A stretch of DNA of 45,552 nt from Ligilactobacillus agilis DSM 20509 (GTDB lineage: Bacteria; Bacillota; Bacilli; Lactobacillales; Lactobacillaceae). Positions 18,407-25,810 of the stretch are shown in pieces (within the stretch, counting starts at the first letter, position 1; each line of letters starts with the position of its first letter). The stretch covers positions 1 to 45,552 of the forward strand of contig NZ_AYYP01000011.1 of the NCBI RefSeq assembly GCF_001436215.1, read 5' to 3'. Below the pieces are notes generated by a model. The model did no database searches and was not told where the DNA came from. It saw only the letters and a program-made list of their open reading frames with translations. A program made the translations under genes and the position numbers.

Positions 18407-18916
18407 ATGTTAGCGTACATTTGGGCAGAAGATCGCGCAGGGCATATTGGTAACGAGGGTAAACTCCCTTGGAATTTACCTGCCGATTTGGCTTACTTTA
18501 AAAAACAAACTATGGACCACCCCATGTTAATGGGCCGTAAGACTTTTGACAGTTTCCCAGGGTTATTACCCCACCGCTTGCACTTAGTTTTAACTCGTAG
18601 TGCCGCCCTCAAAAAGCAAGCAGAAACGACTGAAAACCTAGCTGTATTTAACTCAGTCGAAGAAATGTTAACTTGGCTAACAAAACATCAGGCTGAGGAA
18701 GTCTTTGTGATTGGCGGGGCTAGTCTCTTCGAGTTATTAAAAGATCAAGTAGATGTTTTATATCAAACTAAGATTGACGCTGTATTTGCTGGGGACGTTA
18801 CCTTTCCCGAGATAGATTACCAAAAATTTGACTTAATCTCGGTAACCCCTGGTCAAGTTGATGAAAGGAATAAATATCCTTACGAATTCCGGGTTTATAA
18901 GCGTAAAGAAAATTAA
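18407..18916 (+). CDS. dfrA: Dihydrofolate reductase
   Basis: This 169-aa enzyme reduces dihydrofolate to tetrahydrofolate with NADPH. Family features are IWAEDRAGHIGNEGKLPWNLP (from residue 5), D27 at the substrate-binding site, MGRKTFDSFP (43-52) and VIGGASLFELL. The ATG at 18407 has TTAGGAGGAATTGGG upstream. It is the last gene of the dapB-to-dfrA run and is followed by a terminator 11 nt after its stop. It is a chromosomal housekeeping copy; I see no sign of a transferred trimethoprim-resistant type. Confidence 0.97.
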   Translation: MLAYIWAEDRAGHIGNEGKLPWNLPADLAYFKKQTMDHPMLMGRKTFDSFPGLLPHRLHLVLTRSAALKKQAETTENLAVFNSVEEMLTWLTKHQAEEVFVIGGASLFELLKDQVDVLYQTKIDAVFAGDVTFPEIDYQKFDLISVTPGQVDERNKYPYEFRVYKRKEN

Positions 18917-18927
18917 TTACTCATTAC

Positions 18928-18968
18928 AAATGACTGTCGATGGATGATACCATTGATGGTCATTTTTT
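18928..18968 (+). terminator. Terminator after dfrA
   Basis: A 16-bp stem including G-U pairs, AAATGACTGTCGATGG with CCATTGATGGTCATTT, is followed by a T run. The region from here to 19160 is AT-rich. It shows only a small inverted repeat ACTTGTT/AACAAGT at 19050-19069 and no convincing gene. Confidence 0.85.
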
Positions 18969-19160
18969 ATTTAAAATGCTCATACATAGTCATTAGGGAA
19001 ATAAGGTGCAATAATCAATAGTTAATATTAAGATAATTTATGATATGTAACTTGTTGAAAAAAACAAGTCATAAAATTAAGAAAAGGGTTACTTTTACCA
19101 TAAGGGTTTAGGGAATTAGAATTGTTTAATTGATAAAAGAAAACGTGATTAATTAATTAG

Positions 19161-19198
19161 ACACCGTAAATTCATTCTTGTCTATGAATTTACGGTGT
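19161..19198. repeat. Perfect 15-bp inverted repeat
   Basis: ACACCGTAAATTCAT (19161-19175) and ATGAATTTACGGTGT (19184-19198) pair perfectly around an 8-nt loop. The downstream TCTTACTTTT is a weak T tract, so it may be a terminator, but no gene ends just before it. Confidence 0.75.
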
Positions 19199-19227
19199 TC
19201 TTACTTTTAAGGCTAGGCACCTTACAG

Positions 19228-19247
19228 CTTAAAGTTGTATTATAAAA
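19228..19247 (+). repeat. 20-nt direct repeat, copy 1, with a -10-like core
   Basis: The 20 bases starting CTTAAAGTTG and ending TATTATAAAA occur again at 19434-19453. TATTAT could act as a -10 box for the small ORF at 19272. Confidence 0.6.
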
Positions 19248-19271
19248 TACGTAAAGGGGGATGTTCTTGTA

Positions 19272-19373
19272 ATGGGAGAAAAAATAATAGACATTATAGG
19301 GGAAGATTATCAGTTAACATTAGAAATTGAAGTATTGAAAGAACGTGGTGCAACTATTTTAACTCGTTTTTAG
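19272..19373 (+). CDS. Candidate 33-aa peptide in the dfrA-ypmR gap
   Basis: The ORF starts with ATG 11 nt after AAAGGGGG and ends in TAG at 19371-19373, immediately beside a hairpin terminator. The peptide starts MGEKIIDIIGEDY, is mixed charged, and ends ILTRF; it has no signal sequence. A three-codon ORF (ATG TTC TTG TAA, 19261-19272) overlaps its start codon by one base. With the repeat and -10-like box upstream and terminator downstream, the segment looks like a complete small transcription unit. It could equally be a small RNA. No homologue is recalled. Confidence 0.35.
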   Translation: MGEKIIDIIGEDYQLTLEIEVLKERGATILTRF

Positions 19374-19406
19374 TGATTATCGGTAATTTGTGGTAATCAC
19401 TTTTTG
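19372..19406 (+). terminator. Terminator of the small unit
   Basis: AGTGATTA (19372-19379) pairs with TAATCACT (19394-19401) across a 14-nt loop, followed by TTTTTG. Confidence 0.6.
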
Positions 19407-19433
19407 TTAGGACAAAATATTGGTCTTTTCATC

Positions 19434-19453
19434 CTTAAAGTTGTATTATAAAA
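19434..19453 (+). repeat. 20-nt direct repeat, copy 2
   Basis: This is identical to 19228-19247. TTGGTC lies 18 nt before its TATTAT, so this copy makes a plausible promoter for the ypmR-like operon about 90 nt downstream. Confidence 0.6.
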
Positions 19454-19546
19454 ACATAAGTTCGCCAATTGATAAACTAGGCTTTTTTGCGTCGATGCGT
19501 TAAAATAAAGGGAACTAACCTAGTAAATTCATGAGAGGGAATATGT

Positions 19547-20485
19547 ATGTCGAAAGTAAAAGAAGGATTAATCTTCTTAGGCGTTGTGCTAGTATTGGTT
19601 GGGGCATTTTTTTCTATTATGAGGCTAACTAGTAGCAAGACCCATCAAGGAGTCAGTCCGACTGTAAGTAAGAAGCAAGCCCAGGTTAAAGCTAAAAAAG
19701 TTCCTAGCATTTCACTATATGCACTAGGTGACTCTTTAACCCACGGCGTTGGTGATACGAGTAACCGTGGTGGCTACGTTTACTTGGTTAAGCAAAAGCT
19801 TGAACACCAAAACCAAGTCAAAGTGACTAGCCATAACTACGGCAAGACCGGCGACAGGAGCGACCAAATTCAAGCGCGCCTAGAAAAGTCAAAGCAGATG
19901 CAAGCTGAGCTAAAGCAGGCGGATGTCATTACCCTAACCGTTGGTGGTAACGATATGATGAAAGTTTTACAGGATAACTTCCTATTACTGGCTAACAATA
20001 AGTTAGCGGGAGCGATGCCCCAGGCTAAGGAGGACTACCGCTTAAAACTCACCTCCTTATTTAAAACGATTAGACACTATAATGAAGATGTGCCTATCTT
20101 TTTGATTAGTATCTATAATCCGTTTTACGTTTACTTTCCAACCTTAACTGACTTGCAAAAATACACGAACCAGTGGAATGTATTAGCAAAACAGGTAGCT
20201 AAGCGGGATGGAAATACTTACTTCGTGGACGTAAACCAGCAGTTATCAGAGGGCCAATACTTAGGCCAGGATAAAAAGCGGCTGATTAAAGAAAGTAAGC
20301 TCAACTTAAATTTGGTTTCGTCTACTAAGTTAGAGGATATTTTAAGTGACCAAAAAGAAAAAAATAACTACTTGTCTGACGCCGATCATTTCCACCCTAA
20401 TGATAAGGGGTATCGCTATATGACTAAAGAGTTATATCAAGTAATGATGGCTCATAAAGATAAGTGGTTAAAGGAGGACAAATAA
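19547..20485 (+). CDS. Membrane-anchored SGNH/GDSL hydrolase (YpmR-like)
   Basis: This 312-aa esterase-like protein has one N-terminal membrane helix (about 8-27) and an extracellular SGNH domain. Block I GDSLTHG carries the nucleophile S63. Block III is GGND with N135. Block V DHFHP carries D280 and H283. The substrate is unknown; lipid, acylated polysaccharide or peptidoglycan esters are possible. It resembles Bacillus subtilis YpmR in domain content, and the YpmS-like gene follows directly, as in Bacillus. The ribosome site is AGAGGGAA before the ATG. The stop is 1 nt before the GTG of the next gene. Confidence 0.88.
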   Translation: MSKVKEGLIFLGVVLVLVGAFFSIMRLTSSKTHQGVSPTVSKKQAQVKAKKVPSISLYALGDSLTHGVGDTSNRGGYVYLVKQKLEHQNQVKVTSHNYGKTGDRSDQIQARLEKSKQMQAELKQADVITLTVGGNDMMKVLQDNFLLLANNKLAGAMPQAKEDYRLKLTSLFKTIRHYNEDVPIFLISIYNPFYVYFPTLTDLQKYTNQWNVLAKQVAKRDGNTYFVDVNQQLSEGQYLGQDKKRLIKESKLNLNLVSSTKLEDILSDQKEKNNYLSDADHFHPNDKGYRYMTKELYQVMMAHKDKWLKEDK

Positions 20486-20486
20486 G

Positions 20487-21095
20487 GTGGCTGAAAAAAG
20501 AGCGCAGGCTAAGCAAATCAACTACTGGAAGTGGGCCTTTGCAATTTTACTAGCCCTAGTAATTGCGACGGTCCTATTTATCGGACACAAGCTGACTACT
20601 CCAAGCGTTGACCAAACCCGGATTAGCCAACAAACTAAACAGGTAGATAAGAACGTCGACTTAGATGTGTCTATGAATAAACAACAGCTAAGCGCAATGA
20701 TTAATTACTACTTGCGTAAAAGTCAAAAGAAAAGCAAGATTAAGTATCGCTTTATTTTAGATAAGTCAGCAATTTTGATGGGAACGACTAAGGTTTTAGG
20801 TAGCAACGTGTCCTTTACCTTGTACGCTAAACCAAGTTTAGATGCTAAGGGTAACATTGTTTTAGACGCTAAGTCCGTCAGTGTAGGTTCTTTGAATGTT
20901 CCTGCTAACTTTGTCTTGCGGTATGTAAAAAATAATTATGATTTAAGTAAATTTGCAACGATTGATTACAAAAAGAGCAGAATTATCTTAAATCTTGCTC
21001 AAGTTTCGGCCAAGCAGGGCATCAAGGTTAACGGGCAAAAATTTGATTTGAAGCAAAACGAATTCTTGTTTAACGTTGCCTTACCACTAAAATAA
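20487..21095 (+). CDS. YpmS family protein (DUF2140)
   Basis: The 202-aa protein has one N-terminal membrane helix at about 15-35 (WAFAILLALVIATVLFIG) and an outer domain rich in beta strands. It starts with GTG, with AAAGGAGGAC 8 nt upstream inside the previous gene. Pairing with the SGNH hydrolase matches the ypmR-ypmS order of Bacilli. The function is unknown. The tight coupling suggests it works with the hydrolase at the outer face of the membrane. Confidence 0.85.
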   Translation: MAEKRAQAKQINYWKWAFAILLALVIATVLFIGHKLTTPSVDQTRISQQTKQVDKNVDLDVSMNKQQLSAMINYYLRKSQKKSKIKYRFILDKSAILMGTTKVLGSNVSFTLYAKPSLDAKGNIVLDAKSVSVGSLNVPANFVLRYVKNNYDLSKFATIDYKKSRIILNLAQVSAKQGIKVNGQKFDLKQNEFLFNVALPLK

Positions 21096-21110
21096 GAGAG
21101 GATGATGTTT

Positions 21111-21332
21111 GTGCGCCAAAGTTTTTACCGCTATTTGATGACCTTGAGAAATCCCAATAGTCAAGACGAACTAGCTCAATTTGCCAATAATGCCTTTTAT
21201 GACCAAGCTTTTCCTAAGCAAGCTAGCGATTATGACGAGGTCTCACAATACTTAGAATTAAACGGCTCTTACCTTCCTAGCATGACAATTTTTGATCAAG
21301 CCTGGGAAGCTTATTTAGAAAAAATGGCCTAA
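21111..21332 (+). CDS. YozE family SAM-like protein
   Basis: This 73-aa soluble protein matches Bacillus Yoz[15 protein letters not shown] at the start, then [29 protein letters not shown] and a final [10 protein letters not shown]. The GTG at 21111 is chosen because AGAGAGG lies 9 nt before it. The in-frame ATG codons at 21102 and 21105 are too close to that site. The fold is a small sterile-alpha-motif-like helical domain of unknown function. It lies between the YpmS-like gene and the S41 protease, with gaps of 15 and 17 nt. Confidence 0.88.
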   Translation: MRQSFYRYLMTLRNPNSQDELAQFANNAFYDQAFPKQASDYDEVSQYLELNGSYLPSMTIFDQAWEAYLEKMA

Positions 21333-21349
21333 GAAAGAAGGTATTTTAG

Positions 21350-22786
21350 GTGGCAAAAGAAAGTAAACCTAAAAAGCAAGCAAAAAAAGTCAGTCTGTGG
21401 ACTTTAATCTTAACGGGCGTTATTAGTCTGTTAATCGGGGCTGGGGGAACCTATGCCTTTATGTATAAAACTGTTAGGGATGCGCAAACGGTCAACGCCT
21501 CGATGGCGAAAATCCAAGCTGTTTATCAAACCCTGTATTACAACTACTATCGTAAAGTTGATGCTACTAAGTTAGAAAAGGGTGCGATTGATGGGATGCT
21601 TAAAGCCTTAAACGATCCGTTCTCTGAGTACATGACCAAATCTGAAGCTAATAGTTTGAACAACACCATTTCTGGTAGTTTTGTTGGAATTGGAATCGAG
21701 GTACAAAAGGATGGTGACTACATTAAAGTTATCGCGCCAATCAGTAAGACCCCAGCAGCTAAGGCAGGTTTAAAGGCTAAAGACGTTATTACCGCAATCG
21801 ATGGTAAATCCATCAAGGGCTTAGCACTAGAAAAGGTTATTACCAAAATTCGGGGAAAGAAGGGGACAAGTGTTACCCTAACCGTTAAACGCGGGCAAAC
21901 TAGTTTTACTAAGACCGTTAAGCGGGCAAGCATCCCCGTTGCAACCGTTTATGGTAACCTTGATGCTAAGGATAAGACCGTGGGGTATCTGCGGGTGACA
22001 ACTTTCTCAACCAACACCGCTAAAGAATTTAAGCAAGAAATCAAGCGGTTGCGCCAAAAAGGGGCCAAGTCATTTATCGTCGATGTGCGCGATAACCCAG
22101 GTGGGTTAATGACAACGGCCTTACAAATGGCATCTATGTTTGTTAAAAACGGAAAAAATATTATGCAGGTTCAAGGGCGCGATGGTCAGGTTGAAGTTTA
22201 TAAGTCCAGCAAAGACTATAGCAAGGGTTTTAAGATTACTGAACCGACTGTGGTCTTAGTTAACGGCGGGTCTGCTTCCGCTTCAGAAATCTTTGCTTCC
22301 GCTTTGAATGAATCAGCTAATATTAAATTAGTGGGAACAACCACTTACGGTAAGGGAACCGTGCAAACCACCCAAGAATTTAAGGATGGAACGGAACTTA
22401 AATTAACGATTGATAAGTGGCTTACTGCCAATGGTAAGTGGATCAATAAGACTGGCATTAAGCCAACGATTAAGGCTGATTACCCGGCAGTTGCAAGTCT
22501 AGCCGCCATCAATACTAAGAAAACCTACCAAGAAGGCCAGGTTTCTAACCAAATTAAGAGCCTGCAAAAAATGCTGGCTTATCTAGGTTACTTCAAGGGC
22601 CAAGCTAATGGTTACTACGGAGCAGATACCAAGGAAGCAGTTACTAACTTCCAAAGTGCTAATGGGTTGGCTACTAGTGGTCAAGCTGATAAGCAAACGG
22701 TAGTCAAGCTTGAAACCCAAGTTGCTACGAAAGTTACTGAACATGATAATGCCTATGAAGCCGGCCTTAAGGCACTGGGTGAATAA
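21350..22786 (+). CDS. S41 family C-terminal processing protease with PDZ and peptidoglycan-binding domains
   Basis: This 478-aa membrane-anchored CtpA/CtpB-type serine protease has a membrane helix at about 15-37 and a PDZ domain at about 100-190 (GSFVGIGIEV, AGLKAKDVITAIDG). The S41 catalytic domain has GGSASASE (serine at 308 or 310) and K335 in YGKGTVQT. A C-terminal peptidoglycan-binding-1 domain (about 395-460) carries LQKMLAYLGYFKG and NFQSANGL. It acts outside the cell on C-terminal peptides of envelope or secreted proteins. The start is GTG after AAGAAGG. A strong terminator follows. Confidence 0.94.
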   Translation: MAKESKPKKQAKKVSLWTLILTGVISLLIGAGGTYAFMYKTVRDAQTVNASMAKIQAVYQTLYYNYYRKVDATKLEKGAIDGMLKALNDPFSEYMTKSEANSLNNTISGSFVGIGIEVQKDGDYIKVIAPISKTPAAKAGLKAKDVITAIDGKSIKGLALEKVITKIRGKKGTSVTLTVKRGQTSFTKTVKRASIPVATVYGNLDAKDKTVGYLRVTTFSTNTAKEFKQEIKRLRQKGAKSFIVDVRDNPGGLMTTALQMASMFVKNGKNIMQVQGRDGQVEVYKSSKDYSKGFKITEPTVVLVNGGSASASEIFASALNESANIKLVGTTTYGKGTVQTTQEFKDGTELKLTIDKWLTANGKWINKTGIKPTIKADYPAVASLAAINTKKTYQEGQVSNQIKSLQKMLAYLGYFKGQANGYYGADTKEAVTNFQSANGLATSGQADKQTVVKLETQVATKVTEHDNAYEAGLKALGE

Positions 22787-22801
22787 AAAAACAACTAAAG
22801 T

Positions 22802-22852
22802 AACATCACCGTTGGTTACGTTTTATGGCGTAATTGACGGTGATGTTTTTAT
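22802..22852 (+). terminator. Terminator of the envelope operon
   Basis: AACATCACCGT (22802-22812) pairs with ACGGTGATGTT (22837-22847). An inner stem GTTACG/CGTAAT extends it, and a T run follows. Confidence 0.87.
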
Positions 22853-22934
22853 TTGGACAAACAAGAAGCACTTGAAGCTTACGAACGTACCATGACTGTA
22901 GCTTAGACCAAAAATTAAATCTGACCCTCCGCGG

Positions 22935-22972
22935 GCCCAAGTTAAAGCCGAAATACTTTAACTGGGGCTTGT
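22935..22972. repeat. Orphan hairpin upstream of rbgA
   Basis: GCCCAAGTTAAAG pairs with CTTTAACTGGGGC with one mismatch, followed by TTGTTT. It resembles a second terminator, but no gene ends at it. Its arms contain AGTTAAAG/CTTTAACT, close to the motif repeated around yaaA. Confidence 0.55.
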
Positions 22973-22977
22973 TTACA

Positions 22978-23006
22978 TTTACCTCACGTTAAAAATGGTC
23001 TAAAAT
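22978..23006 (+). promoter_or_regulatory. rbgA promoter
   Basis: TTTACC (22978-22983) and TAAAAT (23001-23006) are separated by 17 nt, 42 nt before the rbgA start. Confidence 0.55.
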
Positions 23007-23048
23007 GAAAGAGATTGGAAATTTTATTTCAGAAAGGACTGTTTTTTC

Positions 23049-23912
23049 ATGACAACAATCCAATGGTTCCCAGGGCACATGGCTAAGGCCCTCAGACAAG
23101 TTAAAGAAAATTTGAAATTAGTTGACATTGTCCTTGAGTTGGTGGATGCACGTTTGCCAGAATCCTCGCGTAACCCCCAATTAAAGGAATTGTTGGCTAA
23201 TAAACCTAGTATTTTAGTGTTAACTAAAATGGATTTAGCCGACCCTAAGCAAACTACCGGCTGGCTTAAGTATTACGAAGAAATGGGACAACCTGCGGTC
23301 GCTGTAAATAGTACCCAGGGTAGCTTGAAAGTTATTGAAAAAAAGATTAAGGAGGTTTTAGCGGATAAATTAGCGGCCAAGGAAGCTAAGGGGATTATGA
23401 ACCAACGAATCCGGGTAATGTGCATTGGCATCCCTAATGTTGGTAAATCAACCCTGTTAAACCACTTAGTAAAGAAAAACGTGGCTCAAGTTGGTAATAA
23501 ACCAGGGGTAACCAAATCACAACAGTGGCTAAAGGCCGGAAGCAGCCTGCAATTACTGGACACCCCAGGGATTTTATGGCCTAAATTTGAAGACCCACTG
23601 GTTGGTAAAAAATTAGCTTTAACGGGGGCGATTAAGGACACCCTTTATAATAAAGATGACGTGGCCTTATATGCTTTGGAACATTTTAATGATACTAACC
23701 CCCAAGCCTTAATGGAACGTTACAAGTTAACGCAAGCTAACTTGGACGATACCACGGTTGAATTGCTTTTGGAGCTGACACGGAAGATGGGCTTTAAGGA
23801 TGACTACGACCGTGCTAGCGAACGGTTGATTTTTGAAATTAGGCGGGGCAAGCTGGGAAGATATACGCTTGATTTTGTTCCGGTTAGTGCCGCGGAGGTT
23901 AAAAATGACTGA
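23049..23912 (+). CDS. rbgA: Ribosome biogenesis GTPase RbgA (YlqF)
   Basis: RbgA is needed for a late step of 50S subunit assembly. The G domain is circularly permuted as expected: G4 TKMD (59-62) comes before G1 GIPNVGKS (127-134) and G3 DTPG (171-174). The N-terminus TIQWFPGHMAKA is the family signature. The 287-aa length is normal. Its last eight bases overlap the start of rnhB, so translation is coupled, the same order as in Bacillus subtilis. A terminator hairpin and a plausible promoter lie upstream. Confidence 0.97.
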   Translation: MTTIQWFPGHMAKALRQVKENLKLVDIVLELVDARLPESSRNPQLKELLANKPSILVLTKMDLADPKQTTGWLKYYEEMGQPAVAVNSTQGSLKVIEKKIKEVLADKLAAKEAKGIMNQRIRVMCIGIPNVGKSTLLNHLVKKNVAQVGNKPGVTKSQQWLKAGSSLQLLDTPGILWPKFEDPLVGKKLALTGAIKDTLYNKDDVALYALEHFNDTNPQALMERYKLTQANLDDTTVELLLELTRKMGFKDDYDRASERLIFEIRRGKLGRYTLDFVPVSAAEVKND

Positions 23913-24678
23913 AAAACTAACCATTAAAGCAATTAAGGACCGCCTAGCAAGTGCGGATTTAACCGCAGCTGAGCTAGCTAGCTTTCGTCAAGATGATCGT
24001 AAGGGGGTTATTAGTGCGCTCAATAGCTACGATAAGAAGCAAGCCCGCCTAGCGCAAAAGCAACTTGAATTTGAAAAACGGTTGGAAATCGAACGCTCTT
24101 TTTGGAGACAAGGTATCGCTTATATTGCTGGGATTGATGAAGTTGGCCGGGGCCCATTAGCAGGGCCGGTAGTATCAGCGGCCGTAATCTTACCGACTGA
24201 TTTTGCCTTAAGCGAAGTTAACGATTCTAAGCAGCTGAGTCCTAAAAAGCGAGAAGAACTTTACGGTAAAATTCTTGAGCAAGCCCTAGCAGTGGGAATA
24301 GGTGTGGCCTCTAATAAGGTAATTGATGAAGTTAACATTTACCAAGCCAGTCGTTTGGCCATGAAGGAAGCGGTGGCTAACTTACAAATTCAACCCCAAC
24401 AACTAATTATTGACGCAATGACGATTGACAGTACCATCCCCCAGTTAAAGTTAATCAAGGCCGATGCTAAATCCGCTTCGGTGGCCGCTGCTAGTATCGT
24501 AGCTAAGGTTTACCGTGACCACCTAATGCAATTTTATGAGCGGGTTTATCCTGGCTATGGTTTTGTCCAAAACGATGGTTACGGAACAAAACAGCATTTA
24601 GCTGGCCTGGCCAAGTTAGGTCCTAGCCCCATTCACCGCCATAGTTTTGAACCAGTAAAAAAAGCCTTACAAAAATAA
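23905..24678 (+). CDS. rnhB: Ribonuclease HII
   Basis: RNase HII cuts RNA-DNA junctions and removes single ribonucleotides from DNA. The GIDEVGRGPLAGP motif has catalytic D78 and E79, and further acidic residues lie in LIIDAMTID and LIKADAKSASVAAAS. The first 65 residues are the helical N-terminal extension usual in Bacilli. The ATG at 23905 has CGGAGG 5 nt upstream and overlaps the rbgA stop by eight bases. An upstream ATG in the same frame at 23833 lies inside rbgA without a ribosome site and is rejected. The length is 257 aa. Confidence 0.97.
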   Translation: MTEKLTIKAIKDRLASADLTAAELASFRQDDRKGVISALNSYDKKQARLAQKQLEFEKRLEIERSFWRQGIAYIAGIDEVGRGPLAGPVVSAAVILPTDFALSEVNDSKQLSPKKREELYGKILEQALAVGIGVASNKVIDEVNIYQASRLAMKEAVANLQIQPQQLIIDAMTIDSTIPQLKLIKADAKSASVAAASIVAKVYRDHLMQFYERVYPGYGFVQNDGYGTKQHLAGLAKLGPSPIHRHSFEPVKKALQK

Positions 24679-24685
24679 ATTAATT

Positions 24686-24740
24686 CCTCCTATTTTTGCG
24701 TATCTTAATATAGGGACAGCAAAAATTAGGAGGTTTTTTT
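24686..24740 (+). terminator. Terminator-like hairpin containing the dprA ribosome binding site
   Basis: CCTCCTATTTTTGC (24686-24699) pairs with GCAAAAATTAGGAGG (24719-24733) with one bulged T. Seven T residues follow (24734-24740) and the dprA ATG comes next. The AGGAGG of the 3' arm is the dprA Shine-Dalgarno. The element can therefore end rnhB transcripts and, when read through, hide the dprA ribosome site. Confidence 0.85.
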
Positions 24741-25610
24741 ATGGACTTACGAACATTTTTAATGCTACTCCATCTGTGTGAAGGGATTGGCAATGCCAAC
24801 GAGTTGCGGGTTGCCGCCTTCTTACGTATCTATCAGCGGCTGCCGACTAAAAATGAGTTAACTCAAGTCTTGAAGCTTACACCCGCAAAAAGTCACAAGC
24901 TGATAGCACAGCTAGAGTGCGCAGAGTTAGTTGAGCAATTACGGGCTAACTTACAGGTCAGTCAGGTTGTAACCATCCTCGACCAAGACTATCCCCTTAA
25001 GTTAAGGGAGAGTTTTCGCCCCCCAACCGTCTTATTTTATCAAGGTAAGCTCGCCTTACTAAAAAAACCTTGCTTAGCAATTGTTGGTGCTAGGCAAGCA
25101 GATGCATACGCACTAGAAGCATTAACGAAGCTCTTAAAACCTGTCTTGGCTAAGGGAATTGTTACTATCAGTGGCCTGGCTAAGGGGGTGGATGCCTTGT
25201 GTCACCAACTAACCTTAGCTGCTAATCAAGCTACCATTGGTGTAATTGGTACGGGGCTAGATAGTGCTTACCCTAGGCAAAATCGTAATTTGCAAGCTAG
25301 GGTTGCAAAAGCCGGGCTCTTATTAAGCGAATACCCCCTTGGCGCCCAACCACTGCGCCATCATTTTCCTGAACGCAATCGGATTATTGCGGGATTATGT
25401 GACAGCATCTTGGTTGTAGAGGCCCGACATCATAGTGGGAGTTTAATTACGGCCAACCTGGCCTTACAAAATAACCGCAATGTTCTCGCTGTGCCAGGGG
25501 AGATTACAAGCGACATTAGTTGTGGGTGTAACGAACTAATTGCGGCGGGAGCTAAGTTAGTCAGTCAGCCTGACGATATTCTTGCCGAATTTGCCAATCA
25601 ATTAATATAA
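24741..25610 (+). CDS. dprA: DNA processing protein DprA (Smf)
   Basis: DprA loads RecA onto incoming single-stranded DNA during natural transformation. The 289-aa protein has a small N-terminal helical domain (about 1-75) and the Rossmann-like DNA-binding core. Motifs include AIVGARQAD, SGLAKGVDALCH, GVIGTGLDSAYPRQN, RNRIIAGL and ARHHSGSLITANLA. It lacks the extra C-terminal winged-helix domain found in some species. Translation starts right after the terminator-like hairpin described at 24686. No other competence genes are in the window, so DNA uptake ability cannot be judged here. Confidence 0.96.
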   Translation: MDLRTFLMLLHLCEGIGNANELRVAAFLRIYQRLPTKNELTQVLKLTPAKSHKLIAQLECAELVEQLRANLQVSQVVTILDQDYPLKLRESFRPPTVLFYQGKLALLKKPCLAIVGARQADAYALEALTKLLKPVLAKGIVTISGLAKGVDALCHQLTLAANQATIGVIGTGLDSAYPRQNRNLQARVAKAGLLLSEYPLGAQPLRHHFPERNRIIAGLCDSILVVEARHHSGSLITANLALQNNRNVLAVPGEITSDISCGCNELIAAGAKLVSQPDDILAEFANQLI

Positions 25611-25729
25611 TAGTAGAAAAAATTTTTAGTTAGCTAAGCTTGAGTAAAAAAACCAGTCTTGAAAAGCTTTCATTTTGATTTTCAGATAGTTGAAAGTATT
25701 AAATTTCCCCAAACGAAAAGTAGTCTGAC

Positions 25730-25759
25730 TTGACAAAGAGCATTCTTATGCAATACGAT
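25730..25759 (+). promoter_or_regulatory. topA promoter
   Basis: TTGACA (25730-25735) and TACGAT (25754-25759) are 18 nt apart. They lie 52 nt before the topA start, in the 200-nt gap after dprA. Confidence 0.65.
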
Positions 25760-25810
25760 AAAATGGATTTTTGAGTAAGAAGTCTTACTTACGAAGGAGG
25801 GGTTAGCTGA

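Noticed and set aside
22710-22895. 61-codon frame spanning the end of the S41 protease and its terminator
   Set aside because: It runs through the terminator stem, starts inside the protease gene and has no ribosome site.
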